Below are positions 36,113 through 46,309 of a DNA stretch of 64,000 bases, one piece after another; the stretch's first letter is position 1; the number at the start of each line of letters is the position of its first letter. Below the pieces are notes generated by a model. The model saw only the letters and a list, made by a program, of their open reading frames with translations, searched no databases and was not told the DNA's origin. The translations under genes and the position numbers were made by a program. Where the stretch lies: NCBI GenBank assembly GCA_023512835.1, contig CM042090.1, positions 19,560,356-19,624,355 of the forward strand. The letters run 5' to 3'. The stretch comes from Taxillus chinensis. Taxonomy: Eukaryota; Streptophyta; Magnoliopsida; Santalales; Loranthaceae.

Positions 36113-36351
36113 AGTTTCAATATGACTCAAGAACTTTATTTATTGTCATTTTGTTGTATTTGTTTTAGTTGTTATGTTAGTACTTTTGAATTTGGTATTG
36201 AACTATACAAGTATTGTTTTTTAATATTTGTGTTATGATTCTGAATTGGCTACATTAAGTTATATATATATATGTATATATATATATGTTTTGGTTCATT
36301 AATTTTTTTTTAAAAAATAATATTTGGCAGGTTCAAATTCTTAAGGTGAAA

Positions 36352-37786
36352 ATGGTAGACAAGCTCACGGAGGCCAAATTACAAGTTGTATGTGGGGCTA
36401 TTGAACTTATACAATACTATTACAATACATTTATTTATAAAAATCCTTGCATGAATTCTTCCCAAACAGGAAATAAGTGGTTGAGAGAACTACTTGATGG
36501 AAATGATGATAGATGTTTTAGGATGCTTAGAATGGATAAAAATTGTTTTTACAATTTATGCAATGACTTACAAGCCAACTATGGGTTAAGAGGATCAAGA
36601 AGTACAAATGTGACTGAAATGTTAGGGATGTTTTTGCACATCGTAGGACATGGTGTTGGAAATAGATTAGCACAAGAACGTTTTCAACACTCGCTTGATG
36701 TGTGTGCACATATTTCGATAACGTTTTAGATGTTATATGTTTGTTGAGTGTTGATGTTTTGAAGCCACAAGATCCAGAATTTAAGGATACTCCTATTCAG
36801 ATATCAAATGACCATAGATATATGCCTCACTTTAAGGTAAAATTAATTATCAATTTGTTTCTTGATTGTTGTTACTTTATTTATATTTTATTAACTTGTC
36901 AAAATAATGTAGGATTGCATTGGTGCAATAGATGGTGTACATGTCCAGGCTCGTATAGCTCCTGAACATCAAGTACCATTTATTGGTAGGAAAGGAACAC
37001 CAACACAAAATATAATGGTCGTGTGCAATTTTGATATGCAATTTATATATGCATTGGCTGGTTGGGAAGGCAATGCTCATGATGCCCGGATTTTCTTATC
37101 TGCTTTGCGTGATCCAAGTGCAAATTTTCCTAAACCACCAGAAGGTAAGAATGTTCTCTTCAAACATATCTGAATTTTTAATGATGTTGATTAATATTTG
37201 TTTTTTTTTGTCAGGAAAATATTATTTAGTGGATGCAGGATATCCACAAATTAAAGGTTTTCTAGGACCTTATAAAAATGAACGGTATCATTTTCAAGTG
37301 TTTCGTCAAAGTGGTCAACCCGAAGGATATAAAGAAGTCTTCAATCATGCACACTCTTCTCTTAGAAGTGTTATTGAACGTACTTTTGGTGTATGGAAGA
37401 AAAAATGGAAGATTTTAAGAGACATGCCTTCTTATTCATTTGAAAAGCAAGTTAAAATTGTTATTGCAACTATGACTTTGCATAACTACGTAAGGAGGCA
37501 TACGGAGCATGATCGACATTTTACCCAAATCATCAAAAATTATGGAAGAGTTGAAGATAATGAGGATGTTGAACCTCTTACTACCGGGGTGACAAGATCA
37601 CTTGAAATGGATGCCTTGAGAGATGTTATTCTTTGGAAGTTTGATGGGGTTGTGATTTTTAATTTTTATGTAACAGATATTTTTATAGAGTTTTGCTATA
37701 TGCTATGTAATAGATTTTTTATGAAGATTTTAAGAGACATGCTATGTAATAGATTTTGTTTAATTGTTTTGATAGATGTCGTGTAA
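36352..37786 (+). pseudogene. PIF/Harbinger DDE transposase with frameshift (ORF2)
   Basis: Exons 36352-36836, 36913-37144 and 37215-37786 with good GT-AG borders. The protein contains YGLRGSRSTNVTEMLGMFLH, HGVGNRLAQERFQHS, LKPQDPEF, then CIGAIDGVHVQARIAPEHQV (first catalytic Asp), GRKGTPTQNIMVVCNFDMQF, AGWEGNAHDARIFLSALRDP (second Asp), VDAGYPQIKGFLGPYKNERY and SSLRSVIERTFGVWKKKWKI (Glu). The helix-turn-helix N-terminal region is present and an ATG lies at 36352 just after a likely leader intron acceptor. Break: at about 36695-36702, within RFQHS...VCTYFDNVL, the frame changes by a small net indel, so the frame from the ATG stops at 36729. The rest of the coding sequence remains open. The C-terminal end past LRDVI is atypical and may be a read-through. 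Confidence 0.9.
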
Positions 37787-37826
37787 CAGTTTTTTGGCTA
37801 TTCTTCATTTCCAACCGTGTTTTGGG

Positions 37827-37910
37827 ACAGGCTGGCATATCACCTTTGTCCTTTTTGCAAGCATACACTGAAGAGTGTGGATCATATTTTGTTGCAGTGC
37901 CAACGGGCTG
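37827..37910 (+). pseudogene. LINE-like zf-RVT zinc-finger scrap
   Basis: In one frame the sequence reads HLCPFCKHTLKSVDHILLQC, fitting the C-x2-C...H-x4-C zinc-knuckle (zf-RVT) found at the C terminus of plant LINE reverse transcriptases. It spans only about 28 codons, is preceded and followed by stops, and has no reverse transcriptase beside it. It is most easily read as a small insertion or captured piece in the transposon's 3' region. Confidence 0.45.
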
Positions 37911-38508
37911 GATAGATTTGGATTTTTTGTGTATGCTCTGTCATCTATATATGCATCATCTATATTAATTATTAACATTAGATCTTATAAATTTGATGAA
38001 ATCGGGCATTACAAAGAGGCCTTCTTTGTTATCTTCCACGTTGTAAGTGCTGATAAGGCTTCAACAATTCATAGGTAATGGCATATACATAGATGCTGCC
38101 CTTTTCCAGAAAATTAGCTTATGAGCACGGACAGTATGGATACTGGCAAGATGTGTCATCAAAAATTAATGTCAAGAACTGTCTGCAAATGGTTTATTGC
38201 TTTCTTTTATTTCGGAGGAACAAAAGAAATTGGAAATGTGGACATGAATCTTTCAATTATATATTGATGGATTTTTTTACTGATACAATGACTTCGAATA
38301 TATACTGACATTGGAAATATATACTGATACAATGGCTTTATAGAGGACTTAAAATGCCAGGGCTTATACTGATACACTGGCTTTATGCTGTTTTTAACAG
38401 CTTTAAGTTGGGAAAAATATTATATTGACAGTATTTTGGATGTACAACGAAAAAAACGACCACATCTCGGATTATGTTATGAACATTACATGGTAGGAAA
38501 TACAATCG

Positions 38509-38530
38509 GGGGGGGGGGGGGGGGGGGGGG
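38509..38530. repeat. 22-bp G homopolymer
   Basis: An uninterrupted run of G inside the PIF/Harbinger element; prone to length error in sequencing and assembly. Confidence 0.9.
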
Positions 38531-38561
38531 AGAGGAATTGTACAATTCGACGCACTTAAAA

Positions 38562-39515
38562 TATGGTTCGCTCTCTTCAACCACAGCCTAAGGACTTAAC
38601 AAGGTCATCTGCGCCTTCAACATCATCAGGATCAGAATTTTCACCTCCCTTTATGCCATCATATTTCATACCATCGAGATGCCCATTCTCCTCATACCCT
38701 CAATCAATTTCTGACCCATCAGGTGGTGAACAAACTGCATTACTGGATCCAACTCACACCACCCTGTGGCTGTGCATATGATCCCTGGAAATCCCCTAAT
38801 GAGGCAGAGATACTCATAGTCCTCATCCCCTTGATCAGATACATATCTACCCCATCTGTCAGTGCATTCTCAGGGTCACCTTCAGGAGATTTGCAATCCA
38901 CCTTGTCATCGTGTGCATGATTATTGGCATTCTCTTTAGCGGGCGGTGGACAAACAGCATTGCCCGGCCCAGCAATTGATACCACCTTGTTGTTCTGCAA
39001 GAGATCACTGGAAATTTCTTTGGTAGGTGGTGAACAAACAGCATTGGTGGTCCCAGTAACTGCTGATATCCCGGAACCCAGACTTCGCTTCCTCTTGTTT
39101 TTTTGAAGCAAATTTATGTCTTGCTGTTTCACTTGAGTCCATCCCATTCCCATTCAAATTTGTTCCAGAAGCTAAAGTCCTCTTATTAACTGTATTGGGA
39201 GTAGGATATGTGCGAGCAAGAACCTCATCCAAATGCTTGCTAACTGTCATGCCAAGGTTCTTATTCACATCTGAAGCACCATTGCCCTCTGAGATGCCTC
39301 TGCTTCAGCACTGTTAAATTGAGACGAGTGATCCAGCTGTGAAACCTTATTGAACCACCTTTCTGCCTTTTCATCATTAGGATGTCTCTCATTACCATTT
39401 CTCAAGCCAGAGTCACTGCACTCCCATTCCCCGCCTATCAGCTGTCATGGTGGTCTTGCCTCCTCACATTCAAGGCATTTCCAATTTTTGGCAAGTTCAT
39501 GACCTCACATCTGCT
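38562..39515 (-). pseudogene. Antisense host-like gene fragment captured in the transposon, unknown product
   Basis: Not recognised. On the minus strand, long frames with host-like codon use follow one another with frame changes near 39280, 39120 and 38740. The first part has a Cys-rich piece (LAKNWKCLECEEARPP, one stop, then GGEWECSDSG) followed by EKAERWFNKVSQLDHSS. The middle has VSKHLDEVLARTYPTPNTVN. The last part carries three spaced copies of a NAVC(S/P)PP motif (NAVCSPPTKE, NAVCPPPAKE, NAVCSPPDGS), ending with SDPDDVEGADDLVKSLGCG and a stop. The internal repetition and acidic tail suggest a nuclear regulatory protein, but this is only inference. It runs opposite to the transposon genes and lies inside its ends, so it probably came in by capture of host sequence. 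Confidence 0.5.
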
Positions 39516-39919
39516 GACACAAATATTAGAGAAGTATCACACATTTGCGTATGAACTATTATAACAAGCTTAACATGGAACTTCCGACAACGTTCTAAAA
39601 TAGCGAGCTTCATGATTAGGGGACAAATAATAAAAAGATATCAAGTGTTTGTGCACTCAATTTACAAAATAAGGCAGAAGTAGATCAAAACCAACTAAGG
39701 AAAAGAAACTATGAACGTCAAATATCAATGGAGTTCAGACCAACCATGCCAGATACATTTTCAACCGAATATTAAATAAATCACACAGAATAAAATTCCA
39801 AACCTTGGACAAATCCAGTTCCCTCTTTTCATTTCAATGTTTTGTCTAGATAGAGTTGGGGTTGAAACAACACGAATTACTTGGGCCAACTCACTCAATA
39901 TATTCGTACAGATAATTGA

Positions 39920-40170
39920 ATGAAGGGGGGCTTGGGCGACGGGCGACGAGCGACGGGCGACGGGGATGGGGGCAGTGTTGGGCAGCAAGCTCCGGGGGAC
40001 GGGATTGGGCGGCGGGGATGAGGGGGCAGGATTGGGCAGCGGGGAGGGGAGGGTTGGGCGGCGACGGGGTTGGGTAGCGTAGAGGTGAGGGTTGGGCGGC
40101 GACGGGGTTGGGCAGCGGGGAGGGGAGGGTTGGGCGGCGAAATTGGGCCGACGGGGAGGGGGCGTTGGGC
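39920..40170. repeat. G-rich subterminal repeats at the transposon's right end
   Basis: Variants of GGGTTGGGCGGCGACGGGGT recur with about 38-bp spacing (clearest at roughly 40050, 40088 and 40126), mirroring the 38-bp period at the left end although the sequence differs. Densely spaced G-runs could form G-quadruplexes. An apparent proline-rich reverse frame (39761-40243) is a by-product. Confidence 0.75.
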
Positions 40171-40416
40171 GATGGTTGAAGGTTAAAAATATATATTTAA
40201 AATTATAATAATAAAAGGATATTTTTGACTTTTTATATCTCAACAGCAGTTTTATTTTAATTTACCAAACACTTATTACCTGCTTTTAAATTATACAACA
40301 CTTTTAAAATCATATTTTACCAAACACCTACCTGCTTATTTTAACAGCAGCTTTTTTCTCCAGCACAGCTAAAAGCAGCTTCTATTATAAGCACAGCATT
40401 ACCAAACTAAGCCATA

Positions 40417-41242
40417 GTTTCAATTTTTTTCCACTTGCCCATTGCATACCTACAAAATAAAAATATATAGGAAACTTTATAAATTAATAATATTGTAAAA
40501 TAAGTAAATTAGATTATATCTCTCACCCTCATTCGAATATAAAGTGTACACCTCAATCGTCACTCATTAGCTGTTATAAAATTCGATAATAAAAAAAACT
40601 ATTAATGAAATGAAATAAAAAAAACAAATCTATTAAAGAAATGAAATAAAATTATCACATAGTTATAAATGATGCAAACTTCGTTCTTTAATCATCACAG
40701 GAATACGGTATAGTAGACCAAAACTATGTTGTATGATACATTACTTTCAGAAAAAACATCAAAACTACATAGTTTTGGCATACTGTAGCTAAAGGTATAT
40801 TGTCAAACCCAAGATCTACGATACACTTATCATGTTTATATTGAGTATAGAGTAAAAACATTTATAAAATTATTATTATTTATATAAACCAAAGAAAGCA
40901 TTACAGCTGATAAGTGAAAAACACTTTAAGTACTCAACTATAAATTCACTTTATCTTTAAATTAAACATTGCACCCTGTTAATCATAACTTTTGATTGAT
41001 AATTTTTATATACTGTTTGATAGTGAGTATCAAAACATTTTCATGCCCTATTTGAGGTTTTTGATTATCCCAACCGGACCAAAGCATTACAAATTAGTCA
41101 CGACTGGTAAACCATGGTCGGACAAATTGATATAGTAAAAAAAATCTTAAAAAAAAGATCGCATCAACAAAGAAAAGTATAAATAAATAAAATTCCATGT
41201 GAGCTTACAAAGCTAAATAGCCATCTGAGTCTTCGATAAACG

Positions 41243-41295
<53 letters not shown>

Positions 41296-41980
41296 AAACA
41301 CAAAAACTTAATAACATATATTCAACACTACAAGAACCAAAAATAGATACATACGATGGATATAAATATATATCACGTCGGCAACCAGTGAACTTCACAG
41401 CTTTTGTTTATCTCTGCTCAATTTCTCATCCTCGCCATCAGACTCTTCTATCTATGCGAGAAAAAGATGGAAAAAAATTTACTATGTAGCACAAATGGAA
41501 AAATTAAAATTAAAATAGAAATAAAAACCTTGTGGAGACAACCAAGTGTGATTTCCAAAGTCTTTATCAGTAGCAGTAAAATTACACCGGCCATGCAAAT
41601 ATAAAAAAATAAAAATAAAAACAGGTAGCACTGTATCATATAAATCGGGAATGAGTACTCAAAAATTAAACGATTTCAAGCTGAAAGCATACAGAGAAGG
41701 TTATGCATATGGTTATATCTAACTAGTATCAGCATCCAGCTATATAATTTCAACCATATGAGACCAATCCTGTCATTCAGGCTGATGCAGTAAAGGTATG
41801 GGGCAACTATACGGTTGTAGCCACAGGCCAAATTCAATATTCCATTCTAAAAAGAAAATACTACTTGGCGGCAAGGCATATTTAGTGGTCGTTTGGTTCT
41901 CAGAAGCAGAATGAGCAATATAGAGATGTAAAAAATTTGAGCTTTCCAAATCACTGTACTACAAATCAAAGACGGACTGG
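40417..41980. other. Flank family copy C, non-coding
   Basis: No gene. 40790-41640 parallels 18090-19070 (for example GAGGTTTTTGATTA.CC and CATACGATGGATATAAATATATA), with (TA)n at 41249-41291. 41660-41980 parallels the 3' flanks of FBA copies A and B. Confidence 0.75.
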
Positions 41981-41986
41981 GACAAG

Positions 41987-43654
41987 TCAATGGCGCAGGA
42001 GGGAATCATAATCATAGCGGCAATGGGGCAGTAAGAATTGAAAATTACACTAGTAAAGCATATATAAGCAGGGGACGGACAGTCTAGGGATGGTGATTAC
42101 CTGGAGTGACTTGTGAGGGGAAACCTGGCTGTAAACATAGGGTTCGACCCCACCATGGCTACCGTAATATACATCATAGTCGTGCTGGATGTGAGGACAC
42201 ACGAGCGTGTTTTCTTTGAGGTTGAACACAAACAGCCTCTGGTGGTAGAGATGCAGAATCAAGAGGTCCTTGGAAAAATAGAGGATGCGATAGGAAGTAT
42301 TAACAGCATGGGGGGAACACTATTGAGGCAATATTGGTCCACGATGATTCAATGCCGTATTCTCTCATTTTCCATATATCAAGCACCCTAGAAGCATGAC
42401 TAGAATAACTCCGATCATCCATTATAATATTACCTCTGGTGGCAAACGCAAGGCATCCGTCTAGAGTCCAAAGTGATGATGCATTGAGAGAATGGGAATT
42501 AGCGCCGTAGGTAGGAGGCAGGGGCAGAATTCGGAACTTTTCGGTTGCTAGATTGAATGAAACAATCACGGTCTGAGACCGACCATCATCAGATATAGAA
42601 ACGAGCCAATTCAGACAACCTGCATAAGAGACGGCCCCATTACAAAAATTCGACTGAATATTGCAACGGGGTTGGGAAAAGGAAAAACCCTGAACGCTCT
42701 TCCAAGAATTAGATTTAGAGTAGAGGGAGAAAACCTCAACCTGGAGCGTGTCGTCTGCAAATATCTTCACCACCTTGTAATCGCCAGAGGACTGATCGTA
42801 ACCGAACCCAAAGGTGAGGCGGCTCCAGTCCTGGGAAGAATGGCGAAAAGGCAGCAGTTCTCTAGACTCCGAATGGAAGGGTTCCACACGATCACAGAAA
42901 CCTTATTGTCAGAAGGTTCGGACCGCAGACAGTAGAGCCCATTGTAGGAGCCAATAATCTCTGCATCGGAGGCTTGGGGTGGGAGAGGATGCTTAATGGA
43001 GGGAATGAGCTTGGAGGGTGGAGGGGGGAAGGGTAGGTAATAGGATATCCCGAAATCTTCTTTAACCTCAGCAGGCCTATGAAGATGGCGGGTCAATGAA
43101 AACAAGGATAATGATATGGTTGATGTGGCGGGTGATGGCGGTGTTGGAACATCGGCCGTGTCTTCGGGAATCACCAAACCTAGGTACCAAAAAGGACCAG
43201 TCCTCGGGATTTCTGAAGTGGGATGGAAATATCCCAGTAACGTTACTTTAGGTTTAGGCGCGCTGGAATATGGGGCAAAGAAGCGAACTCCAGGGTGCTC
43301 TCTGTGATTCCCAAGGGGATCTAACTCGCTCCTCTTAACCCTGGAGTTGGAAGTATATGAAACAAACCAGCATTCGCAGTGACTGGTGTAACGACATCTC
43401 TCTGCTGATTCCACTTCCGACCACTCATCTTTCTTCTTCCCTCTTTCATCATCGGCAAAGGGGGTGGTGGTATGATCTGAATCTGATGTTACTTCCGACG
43501 ACTCATCTTTTCTTCTTGTTTCCGATCTCTCTGATTTCAATTTCTGCCTCCTTTCTCTCCTTACTTCTTCCAATCTCCTTGTCCTTGCCCTTTTTCTATG
43601 CAATCTGGTGTAGCACACCAGTCGCTTCCCTGAATCTATATCTGATGCACCCAT
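41987..43654 (-). pseudogene. FBA-domain pseudogene, copy C
   Basis: Third copy of the FBA locus, broken in three places relative to copies A and B. (1) A one-base loss near 42870 (copy B CTCTGGAATGG, here CTCCGAATGG) shifts the frame after VIVWNPSI. (2) A sixth G in the run 42310-42315 (five in A and B) shifts it again after SSWTNIASIVFP. (3) A Trp codon becomes TAG at 42050-42052, 20-25 codons before the normal end. The start region is also rebuilt: the MASGLDLVTKDSYGG segment is missing, and the first ATG is 43654, equivalent to an internal Met (MGASDIDSGKR) of copy A; the following basic segment differs (RKRARTRRLEEVRRE). The FBA core is otherwise recognisable (AEIIGSYNGLYCLRS). Confidence 0.9.
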
Positions 43655-44422
43655 TGGCGCAAACACACCCCCAAGTTCTTCTGAATCTCGACAAACCCTT
43701 CGCTCCCCTTCCCTCTCCCCTCCCCTCCCCTCCCTCCGTAGGAAAGGAATCTCTCTCTCGTAACCTAAAAAAACGCAGTAGAAGCCAACGCCTCAATTTC
43801 CCTCTAACCGCCCTAGATTTATCCGATCGCCGTCCCTCGTTCGTTTCTCTAGACCCACCAGAGGTCAGTAACCCCCTGCAAAGTACAAACAAACCTACTT
43901 TCTATTATTCTTAATTATCTGTAGAAAGGAAAAGGAATCTCTCGTAATTTTTAGCCGGATGGTTTTACCGGATTTAAAACCTGATCTACGTATTAGTCCG
44001 CATCCAGTGTGGCAAGAAAATATTACGCGCTACGTCAAAAAAAATTGGCGATCAAACGACAAAAACAGAACAACATTTAAATCGGTTCAATTTAGAAAAT
44101 AATTATATTACGAAAAACTGAAATACTATTTTATGCATTAAACATATGCTAATATGCTAAAAATCAGGTTTTGAAAGTGATAGAGTGCTTTTTTGAAAAT
44201 CTAAGAGCGAAAAATCCCCTATGAGGATTTTGGGGCTGTAGTTCTCGTCGATACCTACAAATAAAAAAAAATTGACCTAATTCCAACCACTGTGCGCAAA
44301 GTTATGACTGTTTGAATTTTTCGTCGGAAATTACAGTCCATTGAATATAGCTACAGTTCACGGAACGCAAAAACCCACGATAAGAGATGATTAATTCGGT
44401 TTGACGATTCGGTTCGAGGAAT

Positions 44423-44706
44423 GACAGCTTTTTTCCGAACTGAAGACCTATTTTCCGAACGAAAATCTTATTTCTCGAACCGAAGTCCTTATTTCCCGAA
44501 CCGAAGTCCTTATTTCCCGAACCGAAGTCCTATTTTCCGAACCGAAGTCCTATTTCCCGAACCGAAGTCCTTATTTCCCGAACCGAAGTCCTTATTTCCT
44601 GAATCGAAGTCCTATTTTACTGAACCGAAGTCTTATTTTTTTAAACCGAAGTTCATCCCAAACCGAAGTCTTATTTTTTTAAACCGAAGTTCATCCCAAA
44701 CCGAAG
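44423..44706. repeat. Tandem array of a 21-23 bp unit
   Basis: About eleven imperfect copies of CGAACCGAAGTCCTTATTTCC, with spacing varying between about 20 and 25 bp and decay towards the right end, where the unit becomes a longer AAACCGAAGTTCATCCC form. The array lies within the 967-bp block absent from the copy B flank. The array yields an open frame of phenylalanine/proline/serine repeats that I do not regard as a gene. Confidence 0.88.
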
Positions 44707-45414
44707 TAAACATGTCATATTCCGCGAATGTAACAATCGATAAAGACAGAAATTAAACCGAAATTCATTAAACTGATTTAAACACGTCATCTGTCACGAA
44801 GGCAATTAATAATTATACATATGCAAACACATCAGATTTCCGTTCGAATATCAGATTAATAATTATCAATCCAGATGATAAATCCAGTGGATAATTCCGG
44901 TCGAATATCAGCCCCCAATTATAATTAGATGTCAGATTCCTTAATTATTGTTAATTATCTGAATTTAGAAAAAAAAACATAATTTCTAGTGCAAACATAA
45001 TTGAAGGTGCCAATTATGATTAGCCTGTAAAAATTATTACATTACTGTGAATAACAAATTAATAATTATTTGTGTTTCCATTAATTATTATTTTATTTAT
45101 AAATTAATGGATAATAATTGATTTTTTAGTATTTCCATTATTTACGAATTTATTATAATTTTCCATTATAATTATTAATGGATAATAATTTGTTTTATTT
45201 TGTTATTTGGTTATCCATTAGAGTACTGGATTTTCAAATTGAAATTTGATGATTTTTATCAAAATACGCCCGCATCAATCTCATCAAAATATTTAACTTT
45301 TAGTACAGTAAATTTAAATCTTTCGCCAAATTTGGCGAGGCGCGCATCATCAACGCGGGTCTTCTCGCCTCGAACGGATCTTCTCTCTTCTCGTCGCATC
45401 GCCACAGAGGAGAA

Positions 45415-45625
45415 ACGACGCTGGGGTGGGGTTGACGTTGCCGGGCGGAGGGGGGGGGGGGTGGGGAGATCGGTCTCGCCGGGGGGTGGGATTGACGTCG
45501 CTGGGCGAAGAGAGAGGGGGAGGGGGGAGAGAGGAGGAGAGATGAGTCGCCGAGCAGGGGGGGGCGTTGGAGACATGGTTTGGGCGGAGGGGGGGTGGGG
45601 AGATCGGTCTCGCCGGGGGTGGGAA
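45415..45625. repeat. G-rich block with quadruplex-forming potential
   Basis: Repeated runs of 4-10 G (for example at about 45449-45460, 45515-45530, 45557-45566, 45588-45596), with two copies of a GGGGAGATCGGTCTCGCCGG segment (about 45463 and 45598). It lies inside a block absent from the paralogous site near 28260. Confidence 0.75.
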
Positions 45626-46309
45626 TGTGAAAATTTAATTCAAGTAAAAATTTAAACTTTTTATTCAATTATATTACTTCAAAATTTTTAAAAAAAATTG
45701 TGCAATATTTTTACCCTTTTAATATTTCTTTATCGGCATTTGATGCTTGAATTGTTTGGGATTAGGTATGTGAGAATGGTTCAAAATAGTAAAATCATAG
45801 AGTAAGTCTGTTGGAGGTGGAACAAGAAAAAGGTGAATTTGTGATTCTCTCTCGGTATCAGTTCCTGATGGCTCTGAGGCTGCATTTGGCATGGGAGAGT
45901 CCTTTGAAGAGAATTTAGTGGTGGGTGATTTTATTTATTAGGGGTTCACTTTCTCTAAAATGCTGCTGTCTATTGTGACTAAACGGTTTTAAACTGCACA
46001 AAAAAATTGCCATTCACATGCCAATTTCACGTCCCTACATGTAAATTTGAATTAATATTATTTCATGTTGCATACTTTACATGTAATATTAACACCTTTT
46101 CTTCCAGTTATGCAATGGATGCTTTGATGAGTTACTGATGACCGATAAGCTTGTTTGCTTGGGTTATGGATAGGTGTTATCTGAAGACCAAAAGTTAGCA
46201 CAAGCTAGCGAGTTAACAACAAAATCTAAGTAACAATCACATGCTTATGCTGTGGGCGTGTGCAACAATAATCTTGAACATAATGAGTGTCGTTCTAAAT
46301 TTAATGCAG

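Larger units (their letters stand above)
33844..40413 (+). mobile_element. PIF/Harbinger DNA transposon, 6570 bp, both ends present
   Basis: Left end GGCCCAGTTTGCAAATGCT and reverse-complemented right end GGCTTAGTTTGGTAATGCT form terminal inverted repeats. They are flanked by the 3-bp duplication ATA (33841-33843 and 40414-40416), as this superfamily makes, although TWA is more usual. Both ends continue into AGCAGAAGC/GCTTCTGC-rich subterminal sequence. Inside, in the same orientation, lie the two genes autonomous PIF elements carry: a Myb/SANT-like DNA-binding protein (35075-36112) and a DDE transposase (36352-37786). Other cargo: 38-bp minisatellites near both ends, a LINE-like zinc-finger scrap and an antisense host-like gene fragment (38562-39515). 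The transposase frameshift suggests the copy is not now self-sufficient. Confidence 0.9.
43870..46300. other. Interrupted 'R' segment with two inserted blocks; no supported gene
   Basis: The sequence parallel to 27888-28470 resumes here in three pieces (43870-43947, 44915-45220, 45650-45790). Between them lie a 967-bp block (43948-44914) containing a short tandem array, and a roughly 420-bp G-rich block (45221-45640). 45790-46300 has no feature I can support. Confidence 0.7.

Noticed and set aside
44423..44706. Regularly spaced repeats resembling a CRISPR array
   Set aside because: Unit spacing is variable, there are no unique spacers, and the context is a plant nuclear genome; it is a tandem repeat.
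45200..45655. Gly/Arg-rich 151-codon open frame and its antisense partners
   Set aside because: Low-complexity G-run translation; the frame crosses the boundary between a repeated segment and an insert.
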